DNA of 64,000 bases from Pseudothauera lacus. GTDB lineage: Bacteria; Pseudomonadota; Gammaproteobacteria; Burkholderiales; Rhodocyclaceae. The position numbers and the translations under genes are program-made. The stretch spans positions 62,001 through 126,000 of the forward strand of contig NZ_PZKC01000001.1 in assembly GCF_003034845.1 (NCBI RefSeq), in the 5' to 3' direction. The stretch's first letter is position 1, and every line of letters starts with the position of its first letter. This document shows, in pieces, positions 29,254 to 38,868 of the stretch. The notes beneath the pieces were generated by a model. That model did no database searches, was not told the DNA's origin, and saw nothing but the letters and a program-made list of their open reading frames with translations.

Positions 29254-29691
29254 ATGGCCGAAGTCAACAAGCTCGTGCTGATCGAGTTCACCCCCGCGCA
29301 GATGTTCGAACTGGTCGACCGCTGCGAGGACTATCCGCTGTTCCTGCCGTGGTGCGGCGGCACCGAGCTGCACGCGCGCACCGAAACCCTCACTGCGGCG
29401 ACCATCCACATCAACTACCACGGCATCCGCGCGCACTTCAGCACCGAAAACGACAAGCGCGCGCCGAACGAGATGTTCATCCGCCTGAAAGACGGACCTT
29501 TCACCCATCTGGACGGCAGCTGGCGCTTCACCGCACTCGGCGAGACCGCTTGCAAGGTCGAGTTCCGCCTGCACTACCAGTTTTCCAGCCGCCTGCTGGA
29601 GAAGGTGCTCGGGCCGGTGTTCAACCACATCGCCAACACCTTCGTCGATTCCTTCGTAAAGCGCGCTGCGCAGGTTTATTCAAAGGGCTGA
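29254..29691 (+). CDS. ratA: RatA/COQ10-type START-domain protein
   Basis: 145 residues. The fold is a polyketide-cyclase/START-like lipid-binding domain: MFELVDRCEDYPLFLPWCGG, MFIRLKDGPFTHLDGSWRFT and FRLHYQFSSRLLEKVLGPVF are the usual boxes. In E. coli the homologue was named as a ribosome-association toxin; in mitochondria and many bacteria relatives are tied to ubiquinone. Which applies is open. rnfH follows 2 bases downstream, and smpB is divergent, an arrangement found in many proteobacteria. Confidence 0.93.
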   Translation: MAEVNKLVLIEFTPAQMFELVDRCEDYPLFLPWCGGTELHARTETLTAATIHINYHGIRAHFSTENDKRAPNEMFIRLKDGPFTHLDGSWRFTALGETACKVEFRLHYQFSSRLLEKVLGPVFNHIANTFVDSFVKRAAQVYSKG

Positions 29692-29693
29692 AC

Positions 29694-30017
29694 GTGAGTG
29701 AACGCATCAACGTCGAAGTGAGCTACGCCCTGCCGCACCGTCAGGAGCTGATCCGCGTCAGTCTGGCGGCGGGCGCCACGGTGAGCGAGGCCATCGCGGC
29801 CTCCGGACTGCTCGCCAAGTATCCGGAGATCGATCCGGGCGGAGCCAACAAGCTCGGCATCTACGCCAAGCTGACCAAGCCCGACGCGGTGCTGCGTGAT
29901 CGTGACCGGGTGGAGATCTACCGTCCGCTGATCGCCGATCCCAAGGCAGTGCGCAAGAAGCGCGCCGACGAGGGCAAGGTGATGAAGAAGGGCGGAGGCG
30001 GCGCCGACGAAGGCTGA
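29694..30017 (+). CDS. rnfH: RnfH/RatB family ubiquitin-like protein
   Basis: 107 residues from GTG 29694, two bases after the ratA stop. A beta-grasp domain covers about 5-85: NVEVSYALPHRQELIRVSLA, SEAIAASGLLAKYPEID, NKLGIYAKLTKPDAVLRDRD and RVEIYRPLIADPKAVRKKRA. The tail is basic and glycine-rich. Family role unclear (named for a link to the Rnf complex, also called RatB). No Rnf genes are nearby. Confidence 0.9.
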   Translation: MSERINVEVSYALPHRQELIRVSLAAGATVSEAIAASGLLAKYPEIDPGGANKLGIYAKLTKPDAVLRDRDRVEIYRPLIADPKAVRKKRADEGKVMKKGGGGADEG

Positions 30018-30077
30018 GCGCCGCTCCGGCAAGCCCGCCAGGCGGGATCGGCCGGACGATGGCCGTTCAGCCGCCGC

Positions 30078-30590
30078 TCAGTTGCACTCGCGGCTGAGGA
30101 ACTGCTGGAGGCGCTCGATTTCGGCGCTGCGGGCGGCGTCGTCGAGGAACTCCCGCTCTCCCGCTTCGTTGAAGCGCGCCATGCGTTGGCCGCCCTGCAG
30201 GGCGGCGAGCTGGCCGCGCGATTCGCTGCAGACGCGCTGGCGATGCTCGGCGCGTTCGCGCTCTTCGGCCGCCTTGGCGGCCGCTTCGGCGGCTGCCGCG
30301 CGGCGCTGGCGGAATTCCAGTTCGCGCTCGGCGAGGGTCTGCTGCGGTGTCGCCTCCGGCGCTGCGGGTGCGGCACCGTCTTCGCCTTCGGCGGCGGGGG
30401 GCGGTGCGCGGCGCGCCGGGCCGATGAGCTTGACGTCGCCGCTTGCCGGCGGGGTGTCGGAGTAATGCACGCGGCCGTCCTTGTCCTTCCAGCTGTAGAT
30501 CTGTGCCACCGCAGGATGGGCGAGGGCGATGGCGGCAAGGGCGGCGAACAGCGTCGCGCTGCGCAGGAAGAGGGGGCGGTGCTGGGCCAT
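30078..30590 (-). CDS. DUF4124 exported protein
   Basis: 170 residues from ATG 30590. A signal peptide occupies about 1-29 (ending AHPAVAQ), then IYSWKDKDGRVHYSDTPPA, the short DUF4124 domain common in Rhodocyclales and relatives. The remainder is low-complexity Pro/Ala followed by a Glu/Arg/Ala-rich coiled-coil-like stretch and RECN at the end. It is divergent from guaB. No function known. Confidence 0.85.
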   Translation of the reverse strand: MAQHRPLFLRSATLFAALAAIALAHPAVAQIYSWKDKDGRVHYSDTPPASGDVKLIGPARRAPPPAAEGEDGAAPAAPEATPQQTLAERELEFRQRRAAAAEAAAKAAEERERAEHRQRVCSESRGQLAALQGGQRMARFNEAGEREFLDDAARSAEIERLQQFLSRECN

Positions 30591-30599
30591 GGTGCGTGA

Positions 30600-32141
<1,542 letters not shown>

Positions 32142-32162
32142 TCAGGCAATCCGGTCATTTCC

Positions 32163-32192
32163 AGGCGGCTGAGAAGCCGCCTTTCCTTTTTT
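32163..32192 (+). terminator. intrinsic terminator/attenuator between guaB and guaA
   Basis: AGGCGGCT - GAGA - AGCCGCCT is a perfect 8-bp stem with a four-base loop, followed by TTCCTTTTTT. It starts 22 bases after guaB and ends 22 bases before guaA, so it could separate or dose the two genes. Confidence 0.85.
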
Positions 32193-32213
32193 GACGCTCG
32201 AGACCCTCGCGCC

Positions 32214-33779
<1,566 letters not shown>

Positions 33780-33794
33780 GTCGGACGCTGATCT

Positions 33795-36005
33795 TCACTT
33801 GCTGTCGAAGGTAAACACGCCGTCCCAGTCTGCAGCTGGCGGGTTTTCCCTGAAGTGCGCGATGCGCGCGCGATACAGGGTGACCAGGGCGCTGCGCTCG
33901 CCGGCGGCCTCGAGCCTGTCCAGCAGGTCGAGGGCGGTATCCCAGTGGGTGTGGCGGTAGGCATCCAGCATCGCCGCGAAGAGGTCGTGGGCCTCTTCCG
34001 GGTTGCCGGTGGAGGTCGCGTCGGCCACTGCCTCGTGGATGGTCACGGCCACATCCTTGCCCTTGACCCGGATGCGGTCGAGTTCCTGCCAGCAGATGCC
34101 GGCGCCGGCGCTTTCCCTGGTGCGTTCGCTGGCAAGGACGAGGGCGCCGTACTGCTTGGTCAGGGATTCCAGCCGCGAACCCAGATTCACCGCGTCACCC
34201 ATTACCGTATAGGCCCGCCTGAACACCGACCCCATGTTGCCGACTGTCATCATGCCGGTGCTCAGACCGATGCCGATATGCAGCTGCGGCCAGCCGTGGA
34301 GAGCAAATTCGTGGCGCAGGCGTTCGGCCCGGCGCTGCATGTCGAGCGCGGCGAGCACGGCATTGCGCGCATGGTCGGGGCTGGGAATCGGTGCTCCCCA
34401 GAAGGCCATGATGGCATCACCGATGTACTTGTCCACGGTGCCGCCATGCATCTGTATGGATTCCGTCATCTCCGAAAGGTAGCGGTTGATGAGGCGGGTG
34501 AGTTCCTGGGGCGGCATGCCTTCCGAGATCGAGGTGAAGCCTCTGATGTCGGAGAACAGCACGCTCATTTCGCGACTGTCGCCCTCCATGCTGGCGAGCG
34601 CGGGGTTGGCGGCCAGTTCCTCGACGACGGCAGGTGGTACGTACTGGCCGAACAGGCCGGCGATCTGCTTTTTCGCGCGCGCCTCGACGAACAGGCTGAT
34701 GACCGTATGCACGGCATAGAGTGCGAGACTCATGCACAGCAGCGTGGCGACCGGCAGTACGAGGTGCCAGGTGAGCCAGGCCTGCAGTGTTCCCCACCAG
34801 GTCAGTACGGTGACCAGGGCGATGGCGGCGAGTGAGGGCGCGGGGCCCGCACGGAACAGGAAGCTGCTCAGCAGTGCCCACAGCGCGGCGACGCAGACGG
34901 CCTCGTAGCCCAGCGTCCATGCGGGGCGGTGGCGGATGCTGCCATCGATGATGCCGGCGATCATGTTGGCGTGGATCTCCACCCCGGGGAAGGCATTGCC
35001 CACCGGGGTGGAACGCAGGTCCATCAGCCCCGGGGCGGAGGTGCCGACCAGCGCGATGCGTCCGTCGAGCTCGCCTTCAGGCAGGCGGCCCTCGAGCACG
35101 TCGGTGGCGGAAAGGTAGATGAAGCTGCCTTGCCGCCCTCGATACGGAATCAACGCGGCAGCCTGCAGATCAACGGGAATGACGCGTTCACCGAGTTGCA
35201 GCCACTCGAGGGCGCCGTAGGCTTGCGAGGCCTGCGGAAAACCGAGCTGGGGCAGCGGGGCGTTGAGGAAGTGCCTGGCCACGGCGAGCGCAAGGGCTTC
35301 ATAGTACTCGCCGTCGTATTCGATCAGCAGCGGCACCCTGCGGGTCTGGCCGTCGGCGTCGAAGATGGGGGTGAAATGGCCTGCGCCACGCGAGGCAACC
35401 TGCAGTGATTCGATGTTCGCACCGAAGCCTGTGGCGCGCATGAGGCGGTCGTCGTGGCCGGCGAAGTCGCTGGCGAAGAACAGCGGGGCGGGGAGGAGGC
35501 CACTGCTGGTTGGCGTTGCCGACGTGGTGAAGTAGTAGCCGAGGATGACCGGACTGCGGGCGAGCGCGGCGGCGAAGCGCTGATCGAAGTCGAGCGTCGG
35601 GGAGAGGAGGTCGAGCTGCCGGGAGAATGCGTCGATATCGGCCAGGGGACCGGCGGCGAGCTCGCGCAGGACCTGCAGACCCGAGCTGGTGTCAGGCTCG
35701 GAGAAAACGACGTCGAAGCCGATCACGGCGACACCCTGGCGCAGGCTCAGTTCGTCGACCAGGCGCGCCAGGCGGTCACGCGGCCACGGCCAGCGGCCCT
35801 GCTCGGCGAGGCTGCGTTCGTCGATGTCGATGATGACGATGCGTGGGTCCTGTCCTGTGGCAGCACCGAGCTTGAGCCGCAGGTCGTAGCTGAGGGTTTC
35901 GATGCGCTCGACGAAACCCAGCCTCAGCACACCGAGTACGTGAGCCATGCTCAGAGCGCCGACGAGGAGGAAGGCGCACAGTCGGATCAGCCGCGAGGAG
36001 GTCAT
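33795..36005 (-). CDS. CHASE2-domain class III adenylate/guanylate cyclase
   Basis: About 736 residues from ATG 36005 (a GTG at 36026 is an alternative). One membrane segment (about 8-28) leads to a periplasmic CHASE2 sensor (about 35-355). Three membrane segments follow (about 365-435), then the cytoplasmic cyclase domain (about 475-660). The metal-binding Asp486 is in FSDIRGFTSIS and Asp530 in VDKYIGDAIMAFWGAP; the transition-state Asn/Arg pair is in MGDAVNLGSRLES. All catalytic positions are present, so an active cyclase is expected. A short helical tail follows. Nucleotide preference is inferred as ATP but unproven. Divergent from the FecR-domain gene. Confidence 0.93.
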   Translation of the reverse strand: MTSSRLIRLCAFLLVGALSMAHVLGVLRLGFVERIETLSYDLRLKLGAATGQDPRIVIIDIDERSLAEQGRWPWPRDRLARLVDELSLRQGVAVIGFDVVFSEPDTSSGLQVLRELAAGPLADIDAFSRQLDLLSPTLDFDQRFAAALARSPVILGYYFTTSATPTSSGLLPAPLFFASDFAGHDDRLMRATGFGANIESLQVASRGAGHFTPIFDADGQTRRVPLLIEYDGEYYEALALAVARHFLNAPLPQLGFPQASQAYGALEWLQLGERVIPVDLQAAALIPYRGRQGSFIYLSATDVLEGRLPEGELDGRIALVGTSAPGLMDLRSTPVGNAFPGVEIHANMIAGIIDGSIRHRPAWTLGYEAVCVAALWALLSSFLFRAGPAPSLAAIALVTVLTWWGTLQAWLTWHLVLPVATLLCMSLALYAVHTVISLFVEARAKKQIAGLFGQYVPPAVVEELAANPALASMEGDSREMSVLFSDIRGFTSISEGMPPQELTRLINRYLSEMTESIQMHGGTVDKYIGDAIMAFWGAPIPSPDHARNAVLAALDMQRRAERLRHEFALHGWPQLHIGIGLSTGMMTVGNMGSVFRRAYTVMGDAVNLGSRLESLTKQYGALVLASERTRESAGAGICWQELDRIRVKGKDVAVTIHEAVADATSTGNPEEAHDLFAAMLDAYRHTHWDTALDLLDRLEAAGERSALVTLYRARIAHFRENPPAADWDGVFTFDSK

Positions 36006-36110
36006 TGAGTGAAGGAGGCGCCGCACTGGCGAAGCGCCGCACCTCTAAGGAGCCCCGCCACCGCGCTTTTTGGCATACTGTCGCAATCACCGGATTCTAA
36101 CCCTTGCGCA

Positions 36111-37223
36111 ATGACTGCCAAACATAACGCTGCGACGCTGATCGTCGCCCTTGCGCTGCTGCTCTGTGCGCTTGCCCTGCTCCCGGGGCGTGCGCAGGCG
36201 CAGGCGCAGGCGCAGAACGCCATCACCGTGGTGGCCAGTGATGGCGTGCTCAACGTGCGCAAGGCCAGTGGCGCGCGGCTGCGGGTGGAGGCAGGGGGGC
36301 GGCTGGAACAGGGCGATATCGTCGAGGTGGAGGCGGCGGGGTCGGCTACACTGCAGTTCGCCGACGGGGCACAGGTGAGCCTGCGCGGCGGAACGCGGCT
36401 GCGCATCGACCTGCATCGCTACGATCCCGACAAACCGGCTCAGGACCGGCTGCATGCATCCCTGCTCGCCGGGGGGCTCAGGGTGGTTACCGGCGCAATC
36501 GGCAAGCGCGGTGACAGCGATGCCTTCCGGCTGGAGGCGCCGGCCGGCACCATCGGCATTCGCGGTACGCGTTTTACCGCCATCCTGTGCGGTATCGACG
36601 ACTGCCTGCGGCGCGGCGCGGAGGGCTTGCCGGGAAGCATCGTGCTGCGTGAGAACGCTGTCTTCGTCGAGGTCGACGAGGGGGCGGTGAGCTTCGCCAA
36701 CGAAGGCGGCGTCATCGAGTTGAGCGCCGGGCAGTGGGGGTATGCGAGCGATCGTGGCGCCCTGATGCAGCGCTTCGTGGTGGGCGACGGCACGCGCTTC
36801 CCTTCCTGGCTATGGCCGCGTGAAGGATCCACGCAAGGCGCCTCGGATGTGACCCTGGAGCAGGTCCATGCCTTCTATCAGGAGTTCATCGATGCCTACG
36901 GACGTGGCGATCAGCGCGCCTTGCTGCAGTTTCTTGCGCCTGGCTGGCGAGGCAGCGACGGATCATCGGTGCGCGACGTGGAGAACTACCTGAGCAACTC
37001 CTTCAGGGTGTTCGATCGCATCCAGTACCGCATCACCGGCTTTTCGGTCGAGGCTGCGGATGGCGGACGCTTGCGGGTGAGCTACAGCGTGCGCATCGTC
37101 GGGGAGAACCAGCGCCAGCGCCTGCGACACGAGGAGAGCTCGGAAGTCGTCGAGGAGCTCGGGCTGGTTGACGGCAGCTTGCGTATCCTGCGCAGCCTGA
37201 GCGGCAGCCAGTGGCTGCGCTGA
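36111..37223 (+). CDS. FecR-domain exported protein with NTF2-like C-terminal domain
   Basis: 370 residues from ATG 36111. A signal peptide (about 1-32, LIVALALLLCALALLPGRAQ) is followed by a LysM/SH3-like stretch (VVASDGVLNVRKASGARLRV), then a FecR domain (about 70-200: SATLQFADGAQVSLRGGTRL, EAPAGTIGIRGTRFTAIL). The last 110 residues (VHAFYQEFIDAYGRGDQRAL, later YRITGFSVEAADG) look like an NTF2/SnoaL-type domain. No TonB receptor or ECF sigma partner is near, so it is not a classical FecR. FecR-domain proteins are often encoded beside CHASE2 cyclases, as here. Role inferred: periplasmic partner or ligand of the sensor. Confidence 0.82.
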   Translation: MTAKHNAATLIVALALLLCALALLPGRAQAQAQAQNAITVVASDGVLNVRKASGARLRVEAGGRLEQGDIVEVEAAGSATLQFADGAQVSLRGGTRLRIDLHRYDPDKPAQDRLHASLLAGGLRVVTGAIGKRGDSDAFRLEAPAGTIGIRGTRFTAILCGIDDCLRRGAEGLPGSIVLRENAVFVEVDEGAVSFANEGGVIELSAGQWGYASDRGALMQRFVVGDGTRFPSWLWPREGSTQGASDVTLEQVHAFYQEFIDAYGRGDQRALLQFLAPGWRGSDGSSVRDVENYLSNSFRVFDRIQYRITGFSVEAADGGRLRVSYSVRIVGENQRQRLRHEESSEVVEELGLVDGSLRILRSLSGSQWLR

Positions 37224-37224
37224 T

Positions 37225-38859
37225 TCAGGCCTGAGCGACGCACTCGGGCCGGCTGGCGGCGAGGATCGCTGCCTCATCCACGACGTCGATCTGGCCGGCG
37301 GCAAGGAAGCGTTCTGCGTAGCGATGGTAGGCCTTGCTGCGCAGGAAGACCTCGAAGATGTCGGGATCAACGTGGCCGCTGCCCGCCATGCGGGCAAGGA
37401 TGCCGAGGGCAGTCGACAGGGTCATTGGCTTCTTGTAGGGGCGGTCGCTGGCGGTCAGGGCTTCGAAGATGTCGGCGATGCACATGATGCGCGCCTGTAC
37501 GCTCATGTCCACGCGGGTCAGGCCGCGTGGATAGCCCCTGCCGTCCATGCGCTCATGGTGATTGCCGGCGTATTCCGGCACTCGCGCAAGGTGGCGTGGC
37601 CAGGGCAGCGCTTCGAGCATGCGCTGGGTGGATACCACGTGGTGGTTGATGATCTCGCGCTCCGCGGCCGTCAAGGTGCCGGCACGTATGCACAGATTGG
37701 CGACCTCGTCGCTGTCGAGGAGCGGGTGCGTGCTGCCATCGACGGCATGCCAGCGGTAACGCGTGGCAATCTCCCGCACGCGCTGCTGATCGGCTTCTTC
37801 CATCGCTTCCGAGCCGACATTGGCGCGGTGCAGGAAGGTGCGGTCTGCTGCCACGCGGGCGCGGAAGTCCGCCAGGGCCTGTTCTGCGGCCAGCGCATCT
37901 TCTCCGCCACGGCAGGCGCGCAGCATCTCCAGCTCGGCGTCCCGCAGGATGATCTCGAAGCGGCAGTCGACCAGGCGGATGCGATCGAAGATGGTTTCGA
38001 GCTTGGTGGCCTTGTCCACCACATGCACCGGCGTCGTGATCTTGCCGCAGTCATGCAGCAGGCCGGCGATCTCCAGTTCCTCGCGATCCTGCTCGCTCAT
38101 CGAGAACCCGGCCAGCGGCCCTGCATCGTTGTCGTGCAGGGCTTCGGCGATCAGCATGGTGAGCACCGGGACGCGCTGGCAGTGGCCACCGGTATGGGGG
38201 GACTTTTCGTCGATGGCCTGGTTGATGAGGCGGGTAAAGGCGACGAACAGCGTCCTCATCTGTTCGATCAGCATGCGGTTGGTGAGCGCCACGGCGGCCT
38301 GTGAGGCGAGTGAGGCAACCAGTCCTTCGTGTGCACCGCTGAAGCGGCAGATCTGCCCGCTGTCGGGATCGAGTGCGTTGATCATCTGCAGTACGCCGAT
38401 GATTTCGCCCTGATGGTCCTGCATCGGCACCGACAGGAAGGAGCGCGAGCTGTAGCCGTTGGCGGCATCGAAGCGCCGTGTGCCAGAGAAGTCGAAGCCT
38501 TCGGCGTGGCGGACGTCCTCGATGTTGATGGTATTGCCGGTGAGGGCGGTGTGGGCAACCACCAGACTGTGGTTTTCGCTGCCGTCCTCGTTGCGCAGCG
38601 GTATCTCCGGCCAGCTGGCCGGTTTGCCCGTCGTGCCGCCGTAGGCAATGCCGAGCGAGGCCGTGCGCAGGATGGCGAAGCGCAGACCGTCGCGGGCTTC
38701 GTTCATCAGGTAGAGGGTGCCGCCGTCGGCGTTGGTGATGGTCTGCGCGGCCTGCAGGATGTGTTCGAGCAGACGGTCGATCTTCTGTTCGCGCGACAGT
38801 TCGATGCCGATCTGGTTGAGATAGGCGAGTTGCTGGCTGAGGTCGCTGTGCTTGTCCAT
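37225..38859 (-). CDS. GAF-HD-GYP protein (putative c-di-GMP phosphodiesterase)
   Basis: 544 residues. A GAF domain spans about 10-195, with NGYSSRSFLSVPMQDHQGE and IIGVLQMINALD. The HD-GYP domain spans about 205-525: SPHTGGHCQRV, GLLHDCGKI (His269-Asp270) and NHHERMDGRGYPRGL (434-447, GYP present). Canonical HD-GYP proteins have about 60 residues between these last two motifs; here about 160 separate them, so an extra block of about 100 residues (roughly 290-390) is inserted. The stop lies 1 base from the convergent FecR-domain gene. It starts 9 bases after the GAF-ATPase gene ends, so it is almost certainly co-transcribed with it. Confidence 0.9.
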   Translation of the reverse strand: MDKHSDLSQQLAYLNQIGIELSREQKIDRLLEHILQAAQTITNADGGTLYLMNEARDGLRFAILRTASLGIAYGGTTGKPASWPEIPLRNEDGSENHSLVVAHTALTGNTINIEDVRHAEGFDFSGTRRFDAANGYSSRSFLSVPMQDHQGEIIGVLQMINALDPDSGQICRFSGAHEGLVASLASQAAVALTNRMLIEQMRTLFVAFTRLINQAIDEKSPHTGGHCQRVPVLTMLIAEALHDNDAGPLAGFSMSEQDREELEIAGLLHDCGKITTPVHVVDKATKLETIFDRIRLVDCRFEIILRDAELEMLRACRGGEDALAAEQALADFRARVAADRTFLHRANVGSEAMEEADQQRVREIATRYRWHAVDGSTHPLLDSDEVANLCIRAGTLTAAEREIINHHVVSTQRMLEALPWPRHLARVPEYAGNHHERMDGRGYPRGLTRVDMSVQARIMCIADIFEALTASDRPYKKPMTLSTALGILARMAGSGHVDPDIFEVFLRSKAYHRYAERFLAAGQIDVVDEAAILAASRPECVAQA

Positions 38860-38868
38860 GATCCCTTC

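Noticed and set aside
29254-30017. ratA-rnfH as a toxin-antitoxin addiction module
   Set aside because: The naming comes from E. coli work, but the families (START domain, ubiquitin-like) are conserved housekeeping-type genes; nothing here shows addiction behaviour.
36111-37223. Classical FecR anti-sigma regulator of iron uptake
   Set aside because: The protein has an N-terminal signal peptide and no sigma-binding cytoplasmic domain, and there is no ECF sigma factor or TonB receptor beside it.
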